Shown one piece after another: positions 15,494 to 22,620 of a stretch of DNA of 22,685 nucleotides (the first letter of the stretch is position 1; every line of letters starts with the position of its first letter). The notes under the pieces are model-generated. The model made no database searches and was not told the origin of the DNA. It worked only from the letters and a program-made list of their open reading frames with translations. Location: assembly GCA_902468695.1 (NCBI GenBank), contig CABQZS010000035.1, positions 1 through 22,685 on the forward strand. The letters run 5' to 3'. The DNA is from an uncultured Collinsella sp. (lineage in GTDB: Bacteria > Actinomycetota > Coriobacteriia > Coriobacteriales > Coriobacteriaceae). The position numbers were made by a program, and so were the translations under genes.

Positions 15494-15511
15494 AATGTCG
15501 GAAGCAATCGT

Positions 15512-15554
15512 AAAATTGCACAACAACGCCGCACCCGAAAGTCAAATGCGGCGT
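15512..15554 (-). terminator. Possible terminator of the PhoR-like kinase gene
   Basis: On the minus strand ACGCCGCA pairs with TGCGGCGT (15526-15533 with 15547-15554, 13-nt loop), followed by TGTTGTGCAATTTT. It lies about 26 bp after the kinase stop. The U tract is interrupted, so efficiency may be low. Confidence 0.5.
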
Positions 15555-15579
15555 CTGCATCAATATCTATGTTGTATCG

Positions 15580-17004
15580 CTATGCGAATGGCTCGTCCTG
15601 CTGTATGGGAAACGTCACCGTAATGGTGGTTCCCACACCCAACTCGCTCGACAAATCGAGCGTGGCGTGATGATACAGGGCCGCATGCTTGACAATTGCA
15701 AGCCCCAGACCGGTTCCGCCGCGCGCCTTGGACCTACTCTTGTCCACGCGATAGAACCGCTCAAATACCTTGCCCTGTTCTTCAGGCGCGATACCGATTC
15801 CCGTGTCGGCGACCGCAAGGAACGGATGGCCTTCGTCGTTGGTGCCGCACTGCAGCGTAACCGCACCGCCGGGTCGATTGTAGCGGATGGCGTTGCTCGC
15901 CAGATTATAGATGAGCTCGTCAATCAAGCGCGACACGCCTTCGATGACCACAGGCTTGGTCTCATGACTTATCGTCACATTCGCCTGACGGGCGACCTGT
16001 TCAAGACGCTGCTCAACCGCGTAGATGGCACGCGAGAGCTCAATAGGCTCCGTGGAACCAATGGGCACCGCCTCGCCCTCAGTTGCACGCTCGGCCTCGT
16101 CCAAGTTAGACAGCGTAAGGATATCGTTGACAAGCGCTGCCAAGCGGCCCGCCTCACGATAGATGCGACCGCCAAAGTTGCGCAGGTCGCCCTCGCCCTC
16201 GACCATGCCGTTTGCGATGAGCTCGGCATAGCCCGAAATCGCCGTAAGCGGCGTCTTGAGCTCATGGGTGATATTCGCCGTGAACTCGCGGCGCATACGG
16301 TCGTTGTCCGCCAGCACCGCCATTTGGCGCTTGAGCTCCTGGCGCTGCGACTCAATACGCTCAAGCATGGGGACCATCTCGGCATAGGCGTGCTCATAGC
16401 TACGGCGTGGGTGGTCCAAATCCACCTCTTGCAAAGGCGCGATGATGGCACGGGACTCGCGGCGCGCCATAAAAAACGAGAGTACCGCACCCGCTGCTGC
16501 GATAAGCAGCATCGGCGCCACCATCGACAGCAAAATCGCCGCAACGCCAGGCTGGGCCTGCGCCAAGCGGACAACCTGGCCGTTATCAAGGGCGACGGCG
16601 CGATACAGCATAATCTCGTCGAGCGTAGAGCTTGCGCGCTCCGCGGAACCCGAACCACTCTCAAAGGCCTCGATGACCTCGGGGCGATCGCCATGGTTGG
16701 GCAGTGTGGAAGGCGACGCCTCGTTGTCGTAGGCAACCGATCCATCCTTGTTAATCAGCGTGATGCGCAAGTCCTCTCGATCGAGGCTACGCAAGAACGG
16801 GATGGGCTCCTGCTGCTCGTCGAGGGCGGCAGCAATGAGCTCGGTTTCTTGCGCCAGATTGGCACTCGTGGCATCCGCCAAGGTGTTTTGCACAAAGAAC
16901 GCACCCAGCACCGTAAACGCCACGATAACCGCCATGGCGCAGACAAAGATCGTCACAAAAACGCGGTGCGACAGCGTATGTTTTCCCTGGGGGGCGAAGA
17001 CCAC
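15580..17004 (-). CDS. phoR: PhoR-like sensor histidine kinase
   Basis: A 474-residue membrane sensor kinase. Helix 1 is at about 15-38, the extracytoplasmic sensing domain at about 39-154, helix 2 at about 155-180. A dimerisation/phosphoacceptor domain carries FTANITHELKTPLTAISGYAE with His 247. The catalytic domain has the N box NLASNAIRYN, G1 VADTGIGIA, the F box FERFYRVDKSRS and G2 GGTGLGLAIVKH. It starts at GTG 17004, 3 bp after the regulator's TAA, with GGAGGAG in that gene's last codons, so the pair is co-translated. Context (pstB upstream) suggests phosphate sensing as in PhoR, but the sensor domain does not by itself name the signal. The symbol is based on this context. Confidence 0.9.
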   Translation of the reverse strand: MVFAPQGKHTLSHRVFVTIFVCAMAVIVAFTVLGAFFVQNTLADATSANLAQETELIAAALDEQQEPIPFLRSLDREDLRITLINKDGSVAYDNEASPSTLPNHGDRPEVIEAFESGSGSAERASSTLDEIMLYRAVALDNGQVVRLAQAQPGVAAILLSMVAPMLLIAAAGAVLSFFMARRESRAIIAPLQEVDLDHPRRSYEHAYAEMVPMLERIESQRQELKRQMAVLADNDRMRREFTANITHELKTPLTAISGYAELIANGMVEGEGDLRNFGGRIYREAGRLAALVNDILTLSNLDEAERATEGEAVPIGSTEPIELSRAIYAVEQRLEQVARQANVTISHETKPVVIEGVSRLIDELIYNLASNAIRYNRPGGAVTLQCGTNDEGHPFLAVADTGIGIAPEEQGKVFERFYRVDKSRSKARGGTGLGLAIVKHAALYHHATLDLSSELGVGTTITVTFPIQQDEPFA

Positions 17005-17007
17005 GGG

Positions 17008-17736
17008 TTACTCCTCCGATGCGGTGGCCGCGGTGTCGTCACCTTCGGCACCATCACCGGCAGAAGGCTCGGCCAAGCGGTAGCCCACGCCGCGCACGGT
17101 CTCGATGGCGCTGGCATGCTCGCCCAGTTTTTGGCGAAGCGTCTGCACGTGCACGTCAACGGTGCGCGAACCGCCGTCGAAGTCCCAGCCCCACACGCTC
17201 TGCAGCAACGACTCGCGGGTAAAGACCACGCCGGGCTTGCGCATGAGGTACTCGAGCAGGTCGAACTCGCGCAGGGTGAGCTTAAGCGACTCGCCGGCAA
17301 CAGTCACCTCACGATGGCTGGGCGAGAGCACAATGTCGCCCACGCTGAGCACATCGCTTGCCTGTTTGACCATGCCGCCGCGACGCAGCAGTGCGCGGCA
17401 GCGGCTGGCGAGCTCCATGAGCGAAAACGGCTTAGTCAGGTAATCGTCGGCACCGCCATCGAGCGCCATCACCTTGTCGAGCTCGGTATCCTTGGCGGTA
17501 AGCATCATGATGGGCACCGTCGCCGTCAGGCGATCGGCACGCAGTCGACGCATAATCGCCAAGCCATCGGTATCGGGCAGCATGATGTCGAGCAGGACGG
17601 CATCGGGTACCCGTCGCGCCACGGCAGCCTTAAACTCACCGTCGCACGAAAAGCCTTCGGCCTCAATCCCCTGCTTGCGCAGCGCATAGACCGTCAAATC
17701 CCTGATGTTGTCATCGTCCTCGACGTAATAGATCAT
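17008..17736 (-). CDS. phoB: PhoB/PhoP-like response regulator (OmpR family)
   Basis: A 242-residue regulator: receiver domain (about 1-118) with acidic pocket EDDD (6-9), phosphoacceptor Asp 50 in VLLDIMLPD, Thr in MLTAKD and Lys in LTKPF; then a winged-helix domain (about 130-225) with LREFDLLEYLM, the recognition helix region GSRTVDVHVQTLRQKLG and VRGVGYRL. An acidic, Ala-rich tail follows. The frame permits an ATG at 17760, but ATG 17736 is chosen for AAAGGGG 6 nt upstream. It lies 64 bp after pstB and directly before its kinase, so pstB-phoB-phoR may form one unit. The phosphate role is inferred from that context. Confidence 0.92.
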   Translation of the reverse strand: MIYYVEDDDNIRDLTVYALRKQGIEAEGFSCDGEFKAAVARRVPDAVLLDIMLPDTDGLAIMRRLRADRLTATVPIMMLTAKDTELDKVMALDGGADDYLTKPFSLMELASRCRALLRRGGMVKQASDVLSVGDIVLSPSHREVTVAGESLKLTLREFDLLEYLMRKPGVVFTRESLLQSVWGWDFDGGSRTVDVHVQTLRQKLGEHASAIETVRGVGYRLAEPSAGDGAEGDDTAATASEE

Positions 17737-17776
17737 GTTGAACCCCTTTGCGGCCGGCATGACCGCATCTTAACCC

Positions 17777-17790
17777 TAAAGGTACCTTTA
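17777..17790. promoter_or_regulatory. Perfect 14-bp palindrome between pstB and phoB-like gene
   Basis: TAAAGGTACCTTTA is fully self-complementary and lies 41-54 bp before the regulator's start codon. It could be an operator or a small hairpin. No promoter hexamers could be assigned with confidence around it. Confidence 0.35.
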
Positions 17791-17800
17791 CTAGATGGTA

Positions 17801-18676
17801 TCAGCCAAAACGCCCCGTCAAATAATCCGCCGTGCGCGGATCGGTCGGATTCTTGAAGAGTTGCGCGGTGGGCGCGTGCTCCACCAGCTCACCCAGCAAG
17901 AAAAACGCGACCGAGTCGGAGATGCGCGCCGCCTGCTGCATATTGTGCGTAACGACCACGATCGTACAGGTTTCCTTGAGCTCGCAGGCCAGCTGCTCAA
18001 CTACCAGCGTCGACACGGGATCGAGAGCGCTCGTGGGCTCGTCCATCAGAAGAATATCGGGTTGCACGGCAAGCGCGCGGGCGATGCACAGGCGCTGCTG
18101 CTGCCCGCCCGAAAGGCCCAGCCCCGACTCTTTGAGTTTGTCCTTGACCTCATCCCATAGCGCAGCGCGACGAAGAGAGTCCTCGACCAGCTCATCCAGC
18201 ACGGCGCGGTCGCGCACACCCATGCCGCGCGGGCCATACGCGACGTTGTCGTAGATGCTCATGGGAAACGGGTTAGGGCGCTGAAACACCATGCCCACAC
18301 GCTGACGCAGGCGGCAGATGTCGTAGTCGCCCAGGATATCCTGGCCGTCGAGTGCGATCTTGCCCTCGATGCGACAGTCCTTGATGCCGTCGTTCATGCG
18401 GTTAAAGCAACGCAGCAGCGTTGACTTGCCGCAGCCCGAAGGACCGATAAACGAGGTAATCTGCTTGTCGCGGATCTTGATGGACACGTCCTTGAGCGCG
18501 TGATGGTCGCCATAGAACAGGTCGAGGCCCTCGACGTCGATGCGTGTCGGCGAGGCGGCAAGATCCTGCGCCGTGGGACGAGTCGCGTCCCCGACTTCGC
18601 GCTCGTGCGCAGCCTCGGCTTGCGCCTCCATTAGCTCCTCGAGCTCCGTGGGCTCCACAGCCGCAGCAGCCGTCAT
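17801..18676 (-). CDS. pstB: Phosphate ABC transporter ATP-binding protein PstB
   Basis: A 291-residue ATPase that powers high-affinity phosphate uptake with PstS, PstC and PstA. Walker A GPSGCGKST (about 78-86) is followed by LLRCFNRMND, a PstB-specific stretch. The Q-loop VFQRPNPFPMSIYDNVAYGPR is diagnostic of PstB. The signature LSGGQQQRLCIARAL, Walker B LLMDEPTSALDP and the H-loop VTHNM are complete. About 40 extra N-terminal residues, rich in Ala and Glu, make it longer than the usual 250. A GTG at 18691 is in frame, but ATG 18676 follows GGAGG at 8 nt and is preferred. The window does not contain pstS, pstC or pstA; the upstream neighbour is a VanS-like kinase. It precedes the phoB/phoR-like pair on the same strand. 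Confidence 0.95.
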   Translation of the reverse strand: MTAAAAVEPTELEELMEAQAEAAHEREVGDATRPTAQDLAASPTRIDVEGLDLFYGDHHALKDVSIKIRDKQITSFIGPSGCGKSTLLRCFNRMNDGIKDCRIEGKIALDGQDILGDYDICRLRQRVGMVFQRPNPFPMSIYDNVAYGPRGMGVRDRAVLDELVEDSLRRAALWDEVKDKLKESGLGLSGGQQQRLCIARALAVQPDILLMDEPTSALDPVSTLVVEQLACELKETCTIVVVTHNMQQAARISDSVAFFLLGELVEHAPTAQLFKNPTDPRTADYLTGRFG

Positions 18677-18779
18677 ACCGCATACCTCCACATCGATATC
18701 AATTCAGCAGTATCGATAGTAGAAACCGCGGCTCATATGCACGTGAGCGCATTGTCAGGTGTTTGTAAAGGCGCCTACG

Positions 18780-20018
18780 CTACGCGGCGGGCAGCTCGAT
18801 GGTAAAGACGGTATGCTCGGGCGTCGATTCGCACGCGATGGTACCGCCATGCGCGCATACAATCTCCTTGGCGATGGCAAGACCCAGCCCAGCGCCGCCG
18901 CGATTGGTCGCACGTGCTGCATCCAGGCGATAGAACTTCTCAAAGATTACCTTGAGCTTTGGCTCAGGGATCGGATCGCCTTGGTTTACAAATCGTACGC
19001 GTACGCCACCGTCGCCCAAACGCCTGGCCTCGATCGTGATCGTCGAGCCTTCATAGCTATAGGCAACGGCGTTTTTCATGATGTTGTTGAATACGCGAGC
19101 CATCTTGTCGCCGTCCACGAGCACCGTCAGGTCCTCGCAGATATCAACCTGGGCTTCCTTGTGCTGCTCGTTGAGAATGGGATAGAACTCGTCGGCCACC
19201 TGCGCCAGCAATAGCCCCAAATCGACGTAGGCGCGGGTAAGCACGATATCGTGGAAATCGAAACGCGTGATGTCGAAGAACTCCTCGATGAGCGCGTCGA
19301 GCCGGTGGGCCTTGTCGAGTGCCACGCCTGTAAAGCGTGCACGCTGCTCAAGCGGCAAATCGGGAGCCTCCTGCAGGAGCGAAAGATAGCCCACCACACT
19401 GGCGAGCGGCGTACGCAGGTCGTGCGCCAGGTACGTAACCAGGTCATCTTTGCGATGCGATTCGTCGCGCAAGGCCTGTTGAACCTTACGCTCGCAATCG
19501 CGCGCCCGGTTGAGCGCACCCTCGACCTCGAGAAAGTCGCCGTCGATGGTATCCCACGTGTCGGGGTTATCGATCAGACGGTCCTGAATACGGGCGGCGA
19601 TTACGCGGTCGGCATGCTGCTCGCCTTGCTCATAACCCTGGTAATACAGGGCGCGCCCGCAAAAGAACAGGACACAGACGGCGAGCGCCAGCACAAAGCC
19701 GAGCATGTTGAACACAAAGGCGGCATCAAAGAACACGGGCTCGCCAATACCGCCAAGCGCCATGGCCCCGATCGCCAGCGTAATCGTCCACGCGGCACCG
19801 CCGATTACCACGCAGCGGCGAACGATTTCGAATCGATCGATCAGCAAGAAGCCAATGAGCAGAACTGCCAGGATGCCAACAATATTGTCAATGCCGATGA
19901 GTAGCAGACTCAGCAAAAAGAGCAGCACCGTCGCAAGCGCGCGGTTGTCGACGACCGCCCTTATGTATTCAAAGAGTCGATCGGGCACCTCGAATACCCG
20001 TCTATCGTCTTTTGTCAT
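18780..20018 (-). CDS. VanS-like sensor histidine kinase
   Basis: A 412-residue membrane kinase. The N-terminal half has about four helices (about 27-44, 46-61, 70-90, 100-121), with little extracytoplasmic sequence. A cytoplasmic linker leads to VTYLAHDLRTPLASVVGYLSLL, with phosphoacceptor His 199. The following EAPDLPLEQRARFTGVALDK is very like VanS proteins. The catalytic domain has KNAVAYS, a degenerate G1 box (VNQGDPIP instead of DxGxG), FEKFYRLDAAR and GGAGLGLAIAKEI. The degenerate G1 is usual in VanS relatives. ATG 20018 is preferred over GTG 20024 because GGGGAAG sits 5 nt before it. It follows the response regulator by 25 bp. No van resistance ligase or VanHX genes are present, so the role is likely cell-wall sensing rather than glycopeptide resistance. 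Confidence 0.9.
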   Translation of the reverse strand: MTKDDRRVFEVPDRLFEYIRAVVDNRALATVLLFLLSLLLIGIDNIVGILAVLLIGFLLIDRFEIVRRCVVIGGAAWTITLAIGAMALGGIGEPVFFDAAFVFNMLGFVLALAVCVLFFCGRALYYQGYEQGEQHADRVIAARIQDRLIDNPDTWDTIDGDFLEVEGALNRARDCERKVQQALRDESHRKDDLVTYLAHDLRTPLASVVGYLSLLQEAPDLPLEQRARFTGVALDKAHRLDALIEEFFDITRFDFHDIVLTRAYVDLGLLLAQVADEFYPILNEQHKEAQVDICEDLTVLVDGDKMARVFNNIMKNAVAYSYEGSTITIEARRLGDGGVRVRFVNQGDPIPEPKLKVIFEKFYRLDAARATNRGGAGLGLAIAKEIVCAHGGTIACESTPEHTVFTIELPAA

Positions 20019-20043
20019 ATCCACTTCCCCACCACCAAAGGCG

Positions 20044-20739
20044 TTATTCGATTATGTAGCCGACGCCCCAGACGTTTTTGATAAAGCGCGGCTTTTGGGC
20101 ATCATCGCCGATCTTTTCGCGCAGATGGCGGATGTGCACCATCACCGTATTGTTGGAGCCGGGCATAAAATCCTCGTTCCACACCGCGCGGAACAGGTCC
20201 CCCACGGCCACCACGCTGCCACGATGCTCGACCAGATACAGCAAGATGGAATACTCGATGGGCGTGAGGCGCACCGGCGCGCCGTCCACCGTCACGCAAC
20301 GAGCGTCGCGGTTGATCTCGAGGCCATCGAGCTGGATGGTCGGCGATTCGACCGCCTGTGCGCGGCTGCCGTAGCTGGTGTAACGACGAAGTTGAGCATG
20401 AACGCGCGCTATGAGCTCCAGCGGACGGAACGGCTTGACCACGTAATCGTCTGCACCCAGCGAGAGGCCCTCGATCTTATCCTGCTGGGCATCTCGCGCC
20501 GTCAGCATAATAACGGGATAGGTATGGCCAGCGCGGATGGTGCGCAGCAACTCAAAGCCGTCGATATCGGGCAGCATGACGTCCAGCAGCGCCAGATCGA
20601 ACTCCTGCTCCAAAATCGCCTTGGCAGCATCTGCTCCGCTATAGGCAATCTGAACATCAAAGCCCTCTTTTGTAAGGTAGATACCGACCAGGTCAGCGAT
20701 GGCCTTCTCGTCATCAACTACCAAAATGCGCTCGTTCAT
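20044..20739 (-). CDS. VanR-like response regulator (OmpR family)
   Basis: A 231-residue two-domain regulator. The receiver has DDE (9-11), phosphoacceptor Asp 53 in LLDVMLPD, MLTARD and VVKPFRPLEL. The winged-helix domain carries LTPIEYSILLYLVEHRG, the recognition helix NNTVMVHIRHLREKIG and VWGVGYIIE at the end. Similarity in wording and partner marks it as VanR-type. ATG 20739 has GAGAGGAG about 6 nt upstream. It is divergent from the D-alanyl-D-alanine carboxypeptidase gene across a 199-bp spacer containing a TTAAG direct repeat. It likely controls cell-wall genes, including that neighbour, which is inference from layout. Confidence 0.92.
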   Translation of the reverse strand: MNERILVVDDEKAIADLVGIYLTKEGFDVQIAYSGADAAKAILEQEFDLALLDVMLPDIDGFELLRTIRAGHTYPVIMLTARDAQQDKIEGLSLGADDYVVKPFRPLELIARVHAQLRRYTSYGSRAQAVESPTIQLDGLEINRDARCVTVDGAPVRLTPIEYSILLYLVEHRGSVVAVGDLFRAVWNEDFMPGSNNTVMVHIRHLREKIGDDAQKPRFIKNVWGVGYIIE

Positions 20740-20759
20740 GCGTGCTCCTCTCGCGCTCC

Positions 20760-20820
20760 ATTATGCCCGAGGCAGCGCGCGCCACACACAACAAGCGCGG
20801 TCGTTTAAGTCGACCTTAAG
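20760..20820 (-). promoter_or_regulatory. vanR-like promoter with OmpR-type direct repeat
   Basis: On the minus strand CATAAT (20760-20765) lies about 20 bp before the start codon and lacks a good -35 box, as in activator-dependent promoters. TTAAG-N6-TTAAG (20805-20809 and 20816-20820) repeats at an 11-bp step, one helical turn, as OmpR-family dimers bind. It would sit at about -52 to -67 from the vanR-like start. Confidence 0.45.
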
Positions 20821-20873
20821 CACCTATGCGTCCGTTCGGGCGCAGACATGGGCCGCGCGCGCCCGCGCACTGA

Positions 20874-20899
20874 TTGTCCGCGCCGGTAAACGATATACT
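20874..20899 (+). promoter_or_regulatory. Candidate promoter of the carboxypeptidase gene
   Basis: TATACT (20894-20899) is a good -10 box about 40 bp before the GTG start. Upstream, TTGTCC (20874-20879) is only 14 bp away, so the -35 is weak or regulator-assisted. The TTAAG repeat lies about 75 bp upstream. Confidence 0.4.
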
Positions 20900-20938
20900 T
20901 TGAACTCTAAAGAGACCATCCCGTCGAAAGCGAAACCT

Positions 20939-22279
20939 GTGAAGACCCTTAGTTCTCTTGTAAAGCGCTCCGCGCAACTGACCGCCGGCATTGCCTGCGC
21001 TCTCGCCCTTGCTGCCGGCGTGCCGTCTATCGCCAACGCCCAGGTGCTTACGACTGATATCGTTTGCGGCAAGACCGCCGACGCCCGCGGCATCACGGCC
21101 GAGAATCTGCCCGATATCGATGCGACCAACGCCATCGTCATGAGCAAGGACGGTTCCGTCTATTACGCCCGAAGTGCCGACGAGCAGGTCAAGATCGCCT
21201 CAATTACCAAGGTCATGACTGCGATCCTGACCGTCGAGAACTGCAAAATGGACGAGAAGATCACGGTGAGCAATGCTGCCGCCACCGTAGGCAACTCGAC
21301 CGCCGGCCTGCTCGAAGGCGACGAGCTCACCGTGGAGCAAGCTTTGCGCGGCCTGATGATCCCCTCGGGCAACGATGCCGCCATCGCGCTTGCCGAGCAC
21401 GTGGGCAAAAAGATCGACCCCAAGACCAAGGACGCCGTGGCCACCTTTGTAAAGGCCATGAACGAGCGCGCTAAAAAGCTCGACTGCACGGGAACGCTTT
21501 TTGAGAATCCGCACGGTCTGGACTTTGATGAGTGGGCCGGCGACATGCACTCTACCGCGCACGATGTAGCCCTGATGATGCAGGAGGCAATGAAGAGCGA
21601 TACGTTCCGCAAAATCGTGGCGAGCGATGATTCCTGGATTGAGGTTACGGGCGCCGACGGTTCCGACCATTCGCATTCCATGGATACGCACAATGAGCTG
21701 CTGGGGCAGGACGGCAATATCGGCGGTAAGACCGGCACCACCGACGATGCCGGCTATTGCTTTACGGCAGCCTACAACCGCGATGGCGACGAGACCTACA
21801 CCGTCGTCTTGAACTCCAGCACCACCGATCAGCGCTTTGCCGACACGGCCGCCCTTGCCAACTGGTACTACGGCCACAAGGTGACGGTTGCGATCGCCAA
21901 CACGCAGGAAAAGACCGCCAACGGCAATCCGCTCATCGCGCGCATTGGCCAGACCGATTGGACGGACAAGACGATCGATGCCACGCTCGCCGATCCCACG
22001 GCGCAAGCGACCGTGTTTTCCCTTGCCGGCGAGGTGACCGAAAAGGTTAGCTACGACGATCTTTCGGGCACGGTGCATGTGGGCGACAAGGTGGGCAGCG
22101 TTACGCTCAAGCAGGACGGCACCAAGATCGCCGTCATGGACCTGGTTGCCGACGAGGAAGGCTCGGGGCCCAATCCCATCGAGTGGCTCCTTGTGAAGCT
22201 CGACCGCCTGGGCCGCCGCATCGACAACCGCCCGCTCACGGCAGAGAGCGAGACCGTAGCCAAGGCGCCCGAGGTGTAG
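20939..22279 (+). CDS. Secreted D-alanyl-D-alanine carboxypeptidase (peptidase S11)
   Basis: A 446-residue low-molecular-weight penicillin-binding protein that trims the terminal D-Ala from peptidoglycan stem peptides outside the membrane. A signal peptide of about 34 residues (Lys-Arg start, hydrophobic core ALALAAG, cleavage near IANA-Q) is visible. Active-site motifs are SITK (Ser 88, Lys 91), SGN (143-145) and KTG (264-266). A C-terminal beta domain and an amphipathic end (IEWLLVKLDRLGRRI) resemble the membrane anchor of PBP5-like enzymes. The start is GTG 20939, the first codon of a plausible signal peptide; its ribosome site (GAAAG) is weak, and the frame stays open upstream without a better start. 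It ends in a strong terminator. Divergent VanRS-like genes suggest shared regulation. Confidence 0.93.
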   Translation: MKTLSSLVKRSAQLTAGIACALALAAGVPSIANAQVLTTDIVCGKTADARGITAENLPDIDATNAIVMSKDGSVYYARSADEQVKIASITKVMTAILTVENCKMDEKITVSNAAATVGNSTAGLLEGDELTVEQALRGLMIPSGNDAAIALAEHVGKKIDPKTKDAVATFVKAMNERAKKLDCTGTLFENPHGLDFDEWAGDMHSTAHDVALMMQEAMKSDTFRKIVASDDSWIEVTGADGSDHSHSMDTHNELLGQDGNIGGKTGTTDDAGYCFTAAYNRDGDETYTVVLNSSTTDQRFADTAALANWYYGHKVTVAIANTQEKTANGNPLIARIGQTDWTDKTIDATLADPTAQATVFSLAGEVTEKVSYDDLSGTVHVGDKVGSVTLKQDGTKIAVMDLVADEEGSGPNPIEWLLVKLDRLGRRIDNRPLTAESETVAKAPEV

Positions 22280-22303
22280 GGCGCAAGAATAATCAGCCCA
22301 CTG

Positions 22304-22336
22304 AAAGGAGGCGTCCGAAAGGAGGCCTCCTTTTTT
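22304..22336 (+). terminator. Intrinsic terminator of the carboxypeptidase gene
   Basis: A 9-bp perfect stem AAAGGAGGC/GCCTCCTTT (22304-22312 with 22325-22333, 12-nt loop) runs into TTTTTT. An alternative 16-bp perfect palindrome AAAGGAGGCCTCCTTT (22318-22333) overlaps it. It lies 25 bp after the stop codon. Confidence 0.85.
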
Positions 22337-22338
22337 GA

Positions 22339-22429
22339 GGGTTCGAATCCCCAGCACCCTTTCTCGATAATAAAAAAGGGCCCCCGATGGGACCCTTCTT
22401 TAAAGTTAAACTGGCGGAGAGCTGGGGAT
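22339..22429 (+). repeat. 91-bp direct repeat, copy A (tRNA 3'-end fragments plus terminator)
   Basis: It matches copy B (22530-22620) at about 82 of 91 positions, offset 191 bp. The left edge is a tRNA T-arm-like GGGTTCGAATCCCCAGC on the plus strand, the centre a minus-strand terminator, and the right edge the reverse complement of the tRNA-Ser 3' end. No tRNA body precedes it, only the carboxypeptidase terminator, so this copy is a remnant. Confidence 0.75.
22371..22397 (-). terminator. Minus-strand terminator in repeat copy A
   Basis: On the minus strand AAGGGTCCC pairs with GGGCCCTT plus one G-U, followed by TTTTTTATT. It is a near-copy of the tRNA-Ser terminator at 22562-22588. Confidence 0.6.
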
Positions 22430-22552
22430 ATCCGGGCATGCTATGCATGCCCTCCGGCTTCAAAGCCTGGCGGCTTTTCGCCCACGGGCTACAAACGCTT
22501 TCGCGTTTGATTAACGCCCGTGCCCTCTCGGGTTCGAATCCCCAGCCGCCAT
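22412..22552 (+). other. tRNA-Sec(UCA)-like composite element, probably degenerate
   Basis: Plus-strand RNA could form a closing stem (TGGCGG and CTGGGGAT with ATCCCCAG and CCGCCA, an AGAG bulge on the left). Inside are a hairpin GGGCATGC/GCATGCCC (22434-22452), a stem-loop with CTTCAAA containing TCA at 22460-22462 (Sec anticodon), and a long hairpin CACGGGC...GCCCGTG with inner AAACGC/GCGTTT, like a variable arm. GGGTTCGAATCCCC ends it. Against a working tRNA-Sec: length near 140 nt, no GG in the D-like loop, a mismatched anticodon stem (G-G), a T stem with C-C, and an acceptor whose 3' side lacks TCTC relative to the left side. It could be a pseudogene, a chimera with tRNA-Ser, or an unusual structured RNA. 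Confidence 0.4.
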
Positions 22553-22620
22553 TCTTGATAATAAAAAAGGGCCCCAAATGGGACCCTTCTTCAAAGTCAT
22601 ACTGGCGGAGAGCTGGGGAT
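22530..22620 (+). repeat. 91-bp direct repeat, copy B
   Basis: The same unit as 22339-22429. Here the right edge is the true 3' end of tRNA-Ser(GCU) on the minus strand, and the left edge is the 3' end of the tRNA-like element. This copy looks like the original from which copy A derives. Confidence 0.75.
22562..22588 (-). terminator. Terminator of tRNA-Ser
   Basis: On the minus strand AAGGGTCCC pairs with GGGGCCCTT (22580-22588 with 22567-22575) around ATTT and runs into TTTTTTAT. It lies about 15 bp after the tRNA-Ser 3' end. Confidence 0.75.

Noticed and set aside
15667..17856. A 729-codon plus-strand frame
   Set aside because: It is antisense to the PhoR-like and PhoB-like genes, which carry complete kinase and regulator motifs.
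18780..20739. Vancomycin resistance locus
   Set aside because: The kinase and regulator are VanRS-like, but no ligase, dehydrogenase or dipeptidase genes are present; similarity of the regulators alone does not show resistance.
22293..22577. A 94-codon minus-strand frame
   Set aside because: It crosses terminators, repeats and the tRNA-like element and has no ribosome site or family features.
22339..22620. Prophage or integrative-element attachment sites at tRNA-Ser
   Set aside because: The duplicated tRNA ends are only 191 bp apart with no integrase or cargo, so a local duplication or recombination explains them more simply.
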